The position numbers were made by a program, and so were the translations under genes. The notes under the pieces were generated by a model, which saw only the letters and a program-made list of their open reading frames with translations, did not search any database and was not told the DNA's origin. From positions 1,116,001-1,180,000 of the forward strand of contig JAVLRN010000005.1 of the NCBI GenBank assembly GCA_032821775.1: 64,000 nucleotides of DNA, read 5' to 3'. This document shows positions 45,894-58,119 of this stretch, piece by piece (position 1 is the stretch's first letter; each line of letters opens with the position of its first letter). The stretch comes from Sanguinoderma infundibulare (lineage: Eukaryota > Basidiomycota > Agaricomycetes > Polyporales > Polyporaceae).

Positions 45894-46794
45894 GGCGTCG
45901 AATGTGGGAGAGAGCAAAAGGGCGAGGACGGGAGAGGGTGGAGGATATAAGGCGACATCGGATAAGTTATATGTAAATTGAAACGGGGCGGTAGCTACGA
46001 CGGGAGGTCACCGTCCAAGGGCGCCGCCGAGCCGGAAGAAAGGAACGGCTTGCGGCCAAGCTTGCGGGCTCCAAGAATGCCTCTCTTCTCAGATCCCGCC
46101 AGATCAGTCCAAGATCCACCCAAGATCCACCGCTCTCGTCACACCCGCCGTCACCCCCGCCCCTGCCCGCTCCTGTCACGCTGCCCCCCCACACCCACAA
46201 TCCTTCATGTTCCACACGCGCACGCGCACGAGCACGAGCACAGACCCCACCCTCAGCCAAGGCGGGTGGCAGTCGTGTGCATACATACTTGCCCGTGCCC
46301 AGATGTCCAGTGCCCTCAGTCGCGGCTGCGCCCATCCCTGCCATTAATCTCGTTGGATCATCGTTCATCACCCTGTCCCCTCCGAGCGCTGTTCTGATCA
46401 ATTGCAGTTGCAGAGCAATATGGAGCGAGATGTGCCGTGCAGTCAGAGTGATGTCCGTGTGGCGTGGTTGAGAGGGTACGCTCCAATACCTGTCTCGGCT
46501 GCCTGTCGGCGCTTCCCACGCCGAATTGGCGCGACTGCGACCGCGTCTCTCGGTCTCCTCCCCGCTGCGCCATAACATTCGGCCTGCATTCACCACTGGC
46601 AGTCCCTTGCCATCGGGCCACCATCCCGCAGCTCCAGTCATTCTCCGTCATCTGCTCTCCTCCTCTCTCACAGGGGCCGTCTCGTACGTATCCTCCTCCG
46701 TCGTACCTGAAACCGACAGGCGCATCCATTTCCCCAACCGCTGATATCTCGTCTCCCAAAACGTTTCGCCCTCAGGCGATTGTCCCCGTCAAGA
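45894..46794. other. Divergent intergenic region upstream of IMG2
   Basis: About 900 bp. Contains pyrimidine-rich plus-strand sequence from about 46560 leading into the IMG2 start, probably its promoter and leader, and CA/GC-rich simple sequence near 46200-46260. No gene supported. Confidence 0.4.
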
Positions 46795-47612
46795 ATGCTG
46801 CGCTCACTATCCCGCCTCCTTACCATCCCGGCGCGCCAAGTCCGCCTCTACTCCCAACTTACCTCCACCGCCTCCCCGGCCGCTGTCCATTCTACTCCAT
46901 CCGATACACTTTCCGTGCGCGCCCCCTCGTCTGCAATCCAGCTGCCATACTTTGTTCGGCGCAACTCACAGGGTTCAATCCCCGTCTTCACCCGCAACGA
47001 TCGCACAAGACATCTCGTCATCATCCGTAACGTGGAAGGCGACGCCGACGTACGCTCACTTCCTCCTCGCCCTTTGTCACACGTCCTAACAGCTGTCTCC
47101 CTTTCCGTCGCCCCGTCTCCAAACGCCTTGACATGTGCTTGTATCACTTGAACCTTCGGCGCGTGAAACAACACTAATTCCACCTGCAACATGTCATGCA
47201 CCGCCCCCCTGCCTACAACCTGCCCGTCCCACCGCCCGCTGCGTCGATACTACACCCGTCTCCGCCCGCCCGTGTCAAAACGCGACCATGCGGTCTCGCC
47301 AAATCGGACGCCTTGACGCCGATTTCCTCCTCCCATCGACCGTCGACACAACCCTGCCTCGATGCGAATAAAAACACGCCCCAAACGGTGGTAACGCTTT
47401 GCGATGCCCCTCCGCTTTGACGTCCAATCACTCAATCGCGACACGACGTCTACCAGGCGCTCGCGGGCGACCTCTGCCGCACCCTCTTCCCAGCCGGGTC
47501 CAACGAGGCGGAGAGCATCAAGATCCACACCGTCCGTCACAAACATGTGGTCCTTGGTGGCGGACGCTGGAGGAACGACATAATCCGCTGGCTCGTCCAA
47601 AACGGCTTCTGA
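46795..47612 (+). CDS. IMG2: Mitochondrial large-subunit ribosomal protein mL49 (Img2)
   Basis: Two exons (46795..47049 and 47457..47612) encode 136 residues. The N-terminus MLRSLSRLLTIPARQVRLYS is a mitochondrial presequence. The core reads LPYFVRRNSQGSIPVFTR, HLVIIRNVEGDAD, then after the intron ALAGDLCRTLFPA, ESIKIHTVRHKHVVLGG and the ending DIIRWLVQNGF, all characteristic of the mL49/IMG2 family (a two-strand plus helix fold). The protein is part of the mitoribosome near the exit tunnel side. The intron is 407 bp, far longer than the 50-60 bp usual here; I looked for an internal exon and saw none that keeps the frame. Confidence 0.9.
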
Positions 47613-50090
47613 CCTTCCACCTCGCCTACGGCCGACCTCTAAAATTGGCTCGGGCTTCCGCAACTTCTCGTCTTCCTCAGGCCTCAATGCGCGTCGCGAG
47701 TTGCTCCGCGGTCACTCCCTCGTCGTGCGCTCGCGCTCGAGGCGCCTCGAGGCCTATCATGTCCGGCTTGGCTCTCCGACCTCTTGTCCACCGGGTCCCG
47801 GTTTGTGAGTCGTCCTACGCGATCCGGTCTGTCTCGTGGTATCCGTACCCTGAACCCCTCATCCGCTATACGCATACGATTACTGAATTGCATATATTTC
47901 CTAATCGAACCCTCCCCCCCTCCGTCCGCCGATCACGCTCAGTCTCATGGATCCCGGTCATGGGTCTCATCCTTGGTCCACAACGCCGACTTCTTATGTT
48001 TGTGCTCCAGTGGCCCGGACACTGCGGACCACGACGCATCATGCTTGGCGGCTGGCCCCTACATGAGACACGACCACAGTGAGTCTCCGCCCACGCTATA
48101 TCCGCCGTGTCCCCGCACCGTCCTCGCGGCCCACTCTCGTGTGTACCCGTATCTGTATCTGACCTGGACAAGACGCACTCGACATCTCCTGTCCGTATCT
48201 TGATGATACAGAGGGCGCCCAATTACGCGCGCTGTCTCGATAGATGGTTTCGGTACCTCAAGGTACCTCGACTCTCACTGTTGCCCCTCGATTTTTTCCG
48301 TGCTTTGTTGGGGGCTTTTCGTTCCTGTCCTTCTTGCGATACCGGATGCTTCCGCGCCCGTCTGGACACAAGTACATATATCATTATAGAACCGCGCCAC
48401 CGAAATGGGCGCCGCGCACCAGCCCTAGTTTTCTGCGACTAAGTAGCTATGATGAGAAGGACTAGTACCGACCGCCACGCCACGTCGCTGTAGTGCGTAC
48501 CATCCGGAGAGTGACAGCATCTACGCGACATCAACTTGATCTCATTTTTGCGCTGTCCAAGGAGCGGAACCATCCGAATGTCTAGATATCAGTGCTTGGG
48601 TGGATTTGATGTCGCACATAGTATATCGCCAGTTTACGGCTTAGCCAGACGGCTGAGATAAGTAATAAGAACGGGGCACGCCCGTGGCCAGGCACAGGCC
48701 CGAAGTGTCTCCAACAGATAGCCATCTCTCGTTTACGTATCGTATGTACCCACAATACAGGCACGCTTCGCCGTGCTCACGCGGAGCCGGGGCCGCACGC
48801 GTGCATTGAATACGTCGTGGAGTCTGACCGCTCCGAAGCTGTCATACTCCCTCGCATTCGCCGTGCTGACGACTTGGGCATTCGTCGTGCGGGATATGGC
48901 CCTCCGACGCCCATCCCATCGCAAGTTACATGACATATAATAGATGGATGTATCCAGGTAATGCGTATGCTCTGGGTCGACGTTTCACATGCCAGCAGAT
49001 TGGCAGCGCCAGGCGCGGGCGTACGCCTATGTACGCGTTGCGTTAACTGTCACACTCCCGTACACACCCGCGACACGAAACGGAACTCCAGCTCCAACTC
49101 GACGTCGCCGGGGTCGCCGCCCGGGATCGCCATGGCGCGCGGGGTTCTTGGCCAATTGGCTAGTTGCGCCGCTAGGGCCGACGAAAGCCCATCAATTGCG
49201 CGTTGACACCCCGCAAACTTCTCCTTGGAGCCTGGAACGCCGCGGCTCCATGTCGACTCCAACGTCGATGCTCGCTCTCTCTCTGATACGGCCCCTGGAG
49301 GAAACTTCGGGCTTCAAGCTTCAAGGCAATGGCAGGACGAACGGACGAACGAAGGGGATTAGGGAAGACGTCGTTCGCGTAGCAGAAACATACGATGTCG
49401 GTCGTTTCCCGAATGCCAAAAATTGATCGCATCCTGCAGAGGGATGTGCTCATCACGCACGCCTACGGTCAGTTGCTTGTTCCCCAAGTCTTCCAGAGAC
49501 CGAGCGTGACGACGGTCAGATCACGCAAGATTCGAGTGGTGCCTGCGCAAAAAAATTCGCGGTTCAGTTTCAAGATCGAGACTTCCCAGGAAGCCTGGGC
49601 ACGTACAACGTTTGGGTGATGGCAGTGGCGCAACCGCCACCGGCTCGGTCGCGGAGCTCCTTCCCGCTCTTTTTTAATGGTGGTCGCGACACATTTTACC
49701 GGCGGCGGCGGTCACCGGGGTGGCAGCCTCACGGATGTGAGTCGGTCGTGTCTTCCTCGAACGTATGCTTGACCGTCACGGGTGCGCGTCCGCGACGAAT
49801 CTTCGGACGAAGGCGATACGGTTGATTTTGGCAGTGGGAGGCTGGGAGCACGCACGAGCGATCATGCGAAAAAATCAGGAACGCGTTGGGAACGCCGCAC
49901 GCATGGGCCTTCTCGAGACAACTTCCCGTACGTCCGAGAGCATGAGGCTACGGGAGCGGCTGGGAGCGGCCCACATGCGGCCGACGGTGCATTTGCGGTA
50001 CATTCAGTCTCAGTTTATCTTGGGCTCGGGGCTGGGAGCCCCAGGTGAGATTCGAGGACACGAAAGCTGCCTACGGAAACGGAAACGGGA
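47613..50090. other. Gene-poor 2.5 kb region
   Basis: No frame here resembles a known family or splices cleanly. The left part (47613-47900) is probably the 3' part of the IMG2 transcript. Between 48200 and 50090 there are only short open frames in all six frames with frequent stops. No tRNA, transposon end or CRISPR-like repeat recognised. Confidence 0.45.
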
Positions 50091-52371
50091 TCAGTAGACG
50101 ATGATCCTGTCGAGGTCCGCAGCGTAGTCTGAGAAAACGTGGGCATTAGCCCCGGCATCGCGCAATCCGCGACGATTGCATGCGTAGGTTACTCACTGCT
50201 CTGCCCGGCCCCGAATGTAATGGTGTTTGAGCCGGTATTGAGGTCAAGCTTCACGGGCACGCTGAGAATGACATGGCCGCCACCGGTGCTGGGCTGATCA
50301 ACCCAAACGGGAGAGCCGCCGTTCACGCTGTACAAATGAAAAAAAAGGACCAAAGACGATCAGCGCACTGTCGCTCTGAATGCGCTAGGGCACACATGAG
50401 CATGCTACACACCTGACGGTGGTGTTCCTCCAAGAGGAATCGCCGTTTGCGAAGTAGAGCGACACCCACTGGGCAGTGCCCTTACCCTGGACAGTAATTG
50501 ACACGCTGCCGCCGTTGCCTGGAAGGCGTGCAGGGTTGCAAGGCATTCCGTGTTGGAGATCATTCATTACTGTGAGCGGGATATCGGATACTCAACATTT
50601 GTCACTCACCGAGGTAACCGACCGCTTCGCCGCCCGAGAACGAGGAGTCCGACAGAATTGTGGACGAACCGCTTCTCGAACCGGCCTCAGCCTCGTACGC
50701 TGTACCAGAGGCTACAGACCAGGTTCCTGTGCACAACGTAATGAAACGTCAGCACCGCAACGCCGCAGCAACACGGCAAGCGCACGGTGTGGAGTAGTAA
50801 ATTGGGGCTTCCACTTACCCGCAGCAAGGTTTACGCTCCAGACGTCAGCTGCCACGAGCGTAGGCGAACCGCTGGAGAAGTCGAGTGGGTACCAGATGTA
50901 AGTGCTAGACCCGAGAAGGTCCGAGCGCCAGCGATCACCCATGTAGATAGCGTTCGACCCAAGAGGAAGGTCGTATGCATTCTGGGAGTAGTACGTCCGA
51001 ACGCTTTCTGGGGCAATGTCTGCTTGCGAGGACCAAGGGCCTGAAAGGGACTTAGTAAACAACGTCAGCCTTGTGAGCGAAAAGATATTAGAGTTGGATA
51101 AGACGCACTGTTGCTTGAAAAGCTTTGTTTGGGTTCGGCGCCCAGCCACTGGTGTGAGAAGCAAACAGCCAGTAGACCTGAAACAAGTCAGTTTATTTGT
51201 GTTGCCAGGTATGTCAGAGGAGACTTGCGCCATTCCGCTTGACGATACCGGGAGCCTCGAGTGTGGCACCTGCGGTTCAAACGGAGAATGATGGCGCAAG
51301 CTCGCGTCAGCAACTATCGACCACATCTCCGGTTGTTTAATACACACCGCTCAGTTGGCTTACGGTGGTGGTGACGTTATAGTAGTCGGTATCCAATTGC
51401 GTGATCTTGAAGTTCTGGTTATTGTCAGACGCATATAACAAGTATGCAGTCCCTAGATCATGACAGTCAGCGAAACCGAGCTGACACCTCCAAGAATGAA
51501 CAGTTTGATGAACGTACCATTCTCTAAATGAAAAAGTAGATGTCTGGTGAGAAGAAAAAAAAGGAAAACAAGCTATGTGACACACCATCCTGGAATAGCC
51601 CCTCATCGCGCGAGTCGGCGCCCAGAGGCTTCCAGCTAGCCTTGTACGTGTACGGCCCACAAGGAGTCTTCGCAGTGGCGACGCCGACTTGGGCGGCGCC
51701 GTAGCTGAAAAAGAACCCGTCTCATCAATCAAGCACAAGCTCGCGGACAATACAAAACGACACCGGTCTTGCCGAACTTACTTCGAAGTATCGGAGTGGA
51801 ACCACATGACGTATTCATTGTTCTGTTCAGGCTCATATTCGGACGTAGAGTCGGGAAGTTGACAACGGGGTGCGGCGCACCTTGCTGTTGAAAATGACTA
51901 CGTCCGGTATAGTCTTCAGCTGAGTTTATGTCCGACAGTTGTGTCAACTTACCCTTCGGGCGTTCGACAACGTTGTTCGAAGATATCATAGAGTTGGCGA
52001 TGGGTGTCAAGGCATCGTTCTGACGGGACCAATTCACTAGATCCGAAGACTACAACAGTTAATGAGCAGGAGATTGTGTGTTATGATATGAATGGGCGCA
52101 CAGTATAGCACGAGACAGCCTTGAAGAGGGCACTGTTGTGCGACTTGTCTTCTCCGAGCCAGTAGAAGGTGCTGCCAACCTAGATGTGCACATGTCAGCT
52201 CACTATGTGCGTGCACGCGTGTAACATGCATACCTTGATAATCCCCGCTCCGTGAGCTTGGATTGAGTTGCCACTCGTGTCTGTCCAGTGGGCGCCGGGG
52301 ACGATGACGGATTGGCCACAGACGGCAGAGAGGCCGCCCAGCAAACCAAACACCAGCGATAGAGAGAGCAT
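50091..52371 (-). CDS. Exo-beta-1,3-galactanase, GH43 (subfamily 24) with C-terminal CBM35-like module
   Basis: About ten exons, start at ATG 52371, stop 50091. It cleaves beta-1,3-galactan backbones of arabinogalactan proteins, releasing galactose and side-chain oligosaccharides; secreted, with signal peptide MLSLSLVFGLLGGLSAVCG. The GH43 propeller shows VPGAHWTDTSGNSIQAHGAG, FYWLGEDKSHNSALFKAVSC, SSDLVNWSRQNDAL, NVVERPK, TLEAPGIVKRNG, FASHTSGWAPNPNKAF, YSQNAYDLPLGSNAIYMGDR and YIWYPLDFSSG. The C-terminal module (YEAEAGSRSGSSTILSDSSF to ITFGAGQSNYAADLD) is CBM35-like. Compared with the Phanerochaete enzyme, the Glu of EAPG, the Glu of VVERPK and the Gln of YSQNAYD are kept. One intron (after KRNG, about 51231) needs a GC donor (GCAAGT). 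Confidence 0.93.
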
Positions 52372-53230
52372 TGCGGCCAAGGCTCGATGTCCCCGTTACT
52401 CCGTCACCAGGTTTATGTAGGGATCCCGGATGCATATTGCGGGCCGCTTCGGTCGTCATCCTACCTTGCCAACAGCGTGAACGGATATTGCGGTCCGTCG
52501 AAAACAAAGCCAGAAGGCTGCGAGCGCATGGCGTTTGAGAAGAGAAGCATGGCGGGCGCCGTGTTGGTTTACGCACAAGCCACCTCCGCTCTCCGAATTG
52601 GCGGCGAAATAGGCGGTATGACCAGTGTACTTGAATATGACGCGCCTCGGCAGTTGAACCTGCGGACATCACTGTCGAGCCATGTGAGCTGAACGGAAGG
52701 GGAAACCATGTCGATCAGACAAGCGCACCTTTGGCCGTCTGAGGCGGTCGTTGTTGAGAACATGGACATAGGGCAGAGCGGGGACATATGACCACGGATG
52801 GTGGGCCGACGAACCCTGCTTTCCGGGCTCGTCGCGAGCTTGTTTGTCGCTTCCTGGATGCGAACGCCATGCAAACTGCTGAACGATGCGAGCAGTCCCT
52901 TGTTGACAGATCTCGCTTGCTGAACAGCCCCCGCCCTCCGTGTACGATCCAACCCAGTCAGTGCTGCGCTCGTGAATGGCGCGCTCGGCATTCCGATGGA
53001 GGCATCTGACAGCAGGGAGAGGGCGAGTCATATGCCAAATCAAGGATGTAAAGGCGGAACGCGACGGAGGCCCACATCGATGGCATAAAGCCAGGCTTAG
53101 CCAGCACAATTTTGCGAGCGACCCCCTGTGAGAGTCTCTGCTCGATCACAAAACCAAAGTCCCCGCCGTCCCCCCGGTCGACCCAGCGCGCGAACTTTTC
53201 TCTACCTCCGCCACTCTCCCTCCGCCTGCG
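52372..53230. promoter_or_regulatory. Divergent intergenic region, galactanase / PDX1
   Basis: About 860 bp between divergent starts. A long minus-strand frame crossing this region is the antisense shadow of the PDX1 exons. No separate gene is supported; it presumably holds both promoters. Confidence 0.4.
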
Positions 53231-54807
53231 ATGACGACGCCAAACCAAGCGCAGACGCCTGTTTCGACCCCCCCTGTTCCCCACGGCGTCGGCAACCCAG
53301 GAGGGACTCCTGTCGTCGCGCCAACTCGCACCAAGGACAAGGATGGTGCCGCAAGTGGAAGCCTGGGTACCTTTGGGGTGCGTCTCCTTCCATTGCCGGT
53401 TGACAATGTTCTGACTCGATATGGATTGGGATGTAATTTTTGGTATCGGATTCAGGTCAAGTCTGGCCTCGCGCAAATGCTCAAGGTGAGCTGACCACTT
53501 CCGTCGCCGTCTTGGACGATGTTCATCGGCTTCTAGGGTGGTGTTATCATGGACGTGGTCAACGCTGAGCAGGCTCGCATAGCCGAAGAGGCCGGAGCGT
53601 GCGCGGTCATGGCTTTGGAGCGTGTGCCCGCGGACATCCGTGCCGCGGGAGGCGTTGCGCGAATGGTGAGCTCCAGTCGTTCGCTGCGTGAAACGGATAT
53701 CATCCAACCAATTTCCCAGAGCGACCCCACCATGATCAAGCAGATCGTCGATGCTGTGACCATCCCTGTCATGGCCAAAGTGCGGATAGGACACTTCGTC
53801 GAGGCACAGGTTCGTCATGCGGGCTCGGGTTCCGTGTCTCCTGCAACCAGTAACGTTCTTTCGCGCGAACAGATCCTCCAAGCGATTGGCATAGACTACA
53901 TCGACGAGTCGGAGGTCTTGACGCCCGCGGACGAAGAGCACCATATCAACAAGCACGCCTTCAAGGTGCCTTTCGTGTGCGGCGCCCGCAACCTCGGTGA
54001 GGCGCTTCGTCGGATCTCGGAGGGTGCGGCGTTCATCCGCACAAAGGGTGAGGCGGGCACCGGCAATGTTGTGGAGGCGGTAAGGCACCAGCGTTCGGTC
54101 ATGAGCGAGATTCGCAAGGCGAGCGTCATGAGCGAGGAGGAGCTCTATTCGTATGCAAAGGACATCCAGGCACCGTATCATTTGCTCAAGGAGACCGCGC
54201 GGCTGAAGCGTCTCCCTGTCGTAAACTTCGCTGCAGGTGGTATCGCCACTCCTGGTACGCCGATGCTTCCCTCGCTATCGTGGCGCTTGTGTCTAAACTT
54301 TGCTTCAATAGCGGACGCGGCTCTGATGATGCAGCTGGGCTGTGACGGTGGTATGTGCTCCCTGTCTTCCATGCCAGCGGCGTGTTCTGACTTATTTTAG
54401 TCTTTGTTGGCTCTGGCATCTTCCATGTATGCACCGCTGTGTCCACTTTCTGTCGGTGAGGTAACTGAGATGGTCGGCTTCCAGTCTGACAACCCGGCCA
54501 AGCGCGCTCGCGCTATCGTTCAAGCGGTATGTCCCTCCGTGGCTGCGTGTCAGTTCCAGGCTGAGCGGGCTTTTAGGTAACGCATTTCAATAACCCGAAG
54601 ATTCTGGCAGAGGTATGATGGTTGACAGACCAATTTGCCGTTATTTCGATTTTTGACGCCCTTGTTCAGATTTCTGAGGACCTTGGGCCGGCCATGGTTG
54701 GGCTTACTATGTAAGTGTGTTTATGTCCGTAGTAGCGGCTCGTGACCGAACTCTCTCGCAGCGACGACAACTTGAAGGGCGGCCGACTTGCAAGCCGCGG
54801 TTGGTGA
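53231..54807 (+). CDS. PDX1: Pyridoxal 5'-phosphate synthase, synthase subunit (Pdx1/Snz)
   Basis: Eleven exons (53231..53377, 53456..53485, 53537..53665, 53720..53809, 53873..54254, 54312..54350, 54401..54426, 54485..54526, 54577..54612, 54670..54710, 54762..54807) give 335 residues. It makes vitamin B6 from ribose 5-phosphate, glyceraldehyde 3-phosphate and ammonia supplied by the Pdx2 glutaminase. Hallmarks: [47 protein letters not shown] with the first active-site Lys, [25 protein letters not shown] with the second Lys, [20 protein letters not shown] and GVFVGSGIF. The first 45 residues are a Pro/Thr-rich extension. Very small exons (26-46 nt) crowd the 3' half. PDX2 is not in the window. 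Confidence 0.95.
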
Positions 54808-55076
54808 TCGGTTTGTTCCTTGTGTGTGAGTACTTGCGGCCCTCTCAGAGCTGTCACATCCTGACGTGCTATCAGAATGAAGGAGAGGCTTTAGGTAGAC
54901 GAAAACAAAGACATGTAGCCTTGCAGATGTATTTCTTTAGATAGACAAACTGCCGAATGCCAGTCGGAGTGAATGGCATGACGTCATTATATCCCCACAT
55001 GGTTTATGAGCGGCTGCTGGTGAGCCCAGCGTTGGTTGTGCGCCAGCCTAATCTAGCACGGCCCTCTGCTGCTACC
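54808..55076. other. Intergenic spacer
   Basis: About 270 bp between two plus-strand genes; 3' untranslated sequence of PDX1 and promoter of the next gene. Nothing else seen. Confidence 0.5.
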
Positions 55077-55489
55077 ATGTCGCTCACACAGAAACTATCA
55101 GGCCAGCTGTCCAAGGAAGAGGCGTCGGCAAAGTCCCCAGAAAAGACCCTGAAGGACTTCATCGCGGTGCGTGTCCCTCGGGCGGCGTAACGCCCCGCCA
55201 GCTTCTATCTTACGCCCCGCGCCCCGTCCACACAGGAGGATCCCAACTCTGCATACACTTTTGACAGTGAGCGCGACGCCGCACAGTCGGAGCTTTGCAG
55301 GGAAGGCAAGGACAAGGGCAGAAAGTGCATCACGGTACGCAGGAGGAACCTCCCCCCATCTCTCGCACCGTGCCTTTGCTGACCGGTCGAATGCGTCGGT
55401 CGGTCCTCACCGGATAGGTGCAGATGCAGTCGAAACGGCTCTTCCAGGCGATGCAGGTCTGCATCCACTCGTTTGAGTTTCTGCCCTGA
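55077..55489 (+). CDS. Small uncharacterised protein (86 residues)
   Basis: Three exons (55077..55166, 55236..55334, 55418..55489) add to 261 nt, i.e. 86 residues and a stop, with good GTGCGT and GTACGC donors. The sequence is hydrophilic: MSLTQKLSGQLSKEEASAKS, then TLKDFIAEDPNSAYTFDSER, DAAQSELCREGKDKGRK, and an amphipathic C-terminal helix (QMQSKRLFQAMQVCIHSFEF). No signal peptide or membrane segment. The exact codon count and clean splicing favour a real gene. I do not recognise it. Confidence 0.6.
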
Positions 55490-55794
55490 CACGCTCATCA
55501 CGTTCGTCCATGCGAACCCAAACCCCAGGACCAAGGCTTCTATTGCGCCTTGCCCATGGACCCCACGCGGACGCATATCGAATGCAAGCGGATACCCAAG
55601 TAATCGAACGTCAACTTTGCTCCGTGACAGCGCGGACATTCTGGAAGCGTCAAAACAACGTTTGTGTATGTACTATTATAGTCGCTCCATACACTATCAC
55701 CATCGTCGCAGATACGGATGCACCGGAAAGCACAGCGGCGAGGATCCAGACGTAGAACACGGTTTGGACCCCAGAAAACCCATGCTTCGCGCCT
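55490..55794. other. Convergent intergenic spacer
   Basis: About 305 bp between the stop codons of two convergent genes. Only 3' untranslated sequence seen. Confidence 0.5.
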
Positions 55795-57880
55795 TCACGC
55801 CCCCACGAGAAAATCTATGCCAAGCTTCCCAGCGCGGGCCTTTTCGAGCTGGGCAGAAGAAACCGCCCGTCGCGCCTCTGCACCTTTCAGGTCAATGTCC
55901 GCAATCATGAGGTCGTTCAGCGCCCGACGCGTGTCCTTCGCGATCTGAATGTACTCGTTTTCGATGTGCGCCCGGTGTGCGCGGAGGCGAGCGATCTACG
56001 CGAATGGCTGAGCACTTTGTATGGAACCGCAGGAAAGAAAAGCACATACTTCGGTATCCAGGTCGGCCGTGATGCTTTTACCTGGCTTATACTCGGGAAT
56101 GACGGGGACGAAAGCTCCTGGCTCTGACGGAGCGGTGGAAGCAGCCGGTACAGGAGCGGATGCGGTTGTGTCTTGCTTCGCAGGTTCGCGCCGACGAACC
56201 CAGTCTGGTTTGGAAGGAAGATTTGGCGCACTATGGGTGCTTTCAGCAGGGCTCTTGCTGGAAGGTGCCGGAACGAGGTGGTGGTGTCGGGGACCGGTAG
56301 GCGGTGAACGAGGCCGCCTGGGATGACCAGGCCTCCGATCGACTTCTACCTCAGGTTTTGGAGGCAAGGATGCAATTGCTGGAGCGGACTTCGACGCAGG
56401 AGAGACCGGAGAACGAACGATAGACTGAGGTTGAGGGGAAACGGATGCAAGGACAGGAACTGGAGTGGAAGAAGAAGCTTCTGCAGGACTGGACGAAGGA
56501 GCTATGCCGGAAACCGCAGGTGCCGCTTCGGACGGCTCCTCCATGGTCACATCACCGTCTGCGTCAGTCGTCGGTGGCTGTTGTCCAGCGCGGATGCGAG
56601 GACCGGTCGGCGGTGGCGGAGGAGGTGGGCGCGAGGGCGACTTCAAAGGCGGCAGCACGTGTCTCTTCGTCGGAGGCGTCCTGGTGGGAGATCGACTTCG
56701 AGATCGACTAGGAGATGGCGTCCGCCTTCTGACAGGTTTGGGACTCTTCCTCCGTGGTGGCGAAACCGGAGTGTAAGACCGGCGGCGGGGCGAGCGTCGC
56801 TCGCGACCTCTGTAGTCTGATGGTGCCTTGCGACTGCCTCTACTAACGTCGCGACGTACTTCACGCCGTGAGCGGTCGGGGCTGCGGCTGCGACGAAGAG
56901 ACGGCTGCCTCCGGTCCCGGTCGTTTGGTCGAGGCGAAGGATCTCGACGCAGGCCAGTCGAGTTTCGCTGGATAGAGATAGAATGATTACCGAGTCTAAC
57001 CTCACCGAGCGGCGAGCGGGAACGGAGCGGCCGTGACCTCTCCACTCTGTATGGAGAACCAGATCGACTGGCAGCACGCAAAGGAGTGACGGGCCCGCGC
57101 CTTGACTCCGAAGCAGCCGCAGGCGAGCGCGCCCGACTAGGTGCAGGAGAATGTTCAAGAGGCTTAACAGAGACTGCTCAGGTGAGAACGCGCACACAAA
57201 AAACAGATGACGGACGTACCCATGCGACGCGGCGGCGACCGCGACATCCTGGGCACCCACTTGCGTTCGGGCTCCATCTCGCGCGTCGTATCGCGGCCAT
57301 ACCGCCTGTCTTCGTCCCGCTGCCTCGTCCGCTCACGCTCCTGTCGCTCTTTGTCATCTTCCCGCTGACGTGTCCATTCCCTCTCGCGCCGGTCTCTGTC
57401 CTCCTCCCTCGGTCGTGCCCATTGGCGTTCGCGCGAAGTATCACGATCTCTCCGCTCCGCGTTGTACCCCCTTCGCGCGTCGTCTTCCCATCTGCGGTCC
57501 CGGTCCTTTTCCCTTGAGTAGTCCTCTCGCGGTCTCGCTCTGTAGTCGTCCCCGCTCCTCTCATACTCGCGGTCTCTGCGCCTGTTGTCGTCGCGTCGGT
57601 CGTAATAGCTCGACGGGTACGAATCGATGGGCGGAGGCGGCCTTGTTGAGCGATACGGGTCTGCGGACCGTGCTGGAACATAAGCGTTCACGGGCGGCGG
57701 CGCCCTAGACCTCGGCGGCGATCTTGGCGGAGGATACGCATGACGGTCGCGAGCCGAGTACCGTTCAGGAGTGGGCGGGTAGACGGCGGCGGGTGGTGGT
57801 GGAGGTCGAGGGAGGTGTCTTGATTCAGCAGTGTAGCGCGCGGAGTAGTCGAAATCAGGTTTCGGCGGCAGGTGCGACAT
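55795..57880 (-). CDS. Arg/Ser-rich (RS-domain) nuclear protein
   Basis: Three exons (57220..57880, 56050..57173, 55795..55995) give about 661 residues. Residues 1-220 start MSHLPPKPDFDYSARYTAES and become an R/D/E-dense charged region (REDYSREKDRDRRWED, ERERTRQRDEDRRYGRD); exon 2 opens with SPAPSRARSP and RSP repeats (RSRSPDRSRREVRRD, TPSPSRSRSRSPTRTPP), then a Pro/Ser/Ala-rich region with an acidic DADGDVTMEEP, and the last exon is a helical C-terminus (ARLRAHRAHIENEYIQIAKD and ALNDLMIADIDL). RS domains are typical of splicing and mRNA-processing factors. There is no RNA-recognition motif, so a specific orthologue is not assigned. It is divergent to the cyclin L-like gene with 239 bp between starts. 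Confidence 0.8.
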
Positions 57881-58119
57881 CACGCCACGAGCGAAAACTA
57901 GGAAGGAACAAGGCCAGCCCAGAACAGTATCAACAGAGAAACGCGACGAGGAGGGAGGAAGAGGGTGGGACTGGTGGTGGTGATGATGGTCGATGACAAC
58001 GCCGAAAGTTTCAGCGGAGTCGCGCTGTTGTCTCGTGTTTACTCCGCCCTTCGACCCTTTCAGCCATCATCGACACCCTCCGCCTGGCAGCTTCACGCCG
58101 TTTGGTCGGCGTTGTCCAG

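Noticed and set aside
52958..54181. Long minus-strand open frame of about 407 codons
   Set aside because: It is antisense to the PDX1 exons, whose plus-strand translation matches the family in detail. The open minus frame reflects codon bias.
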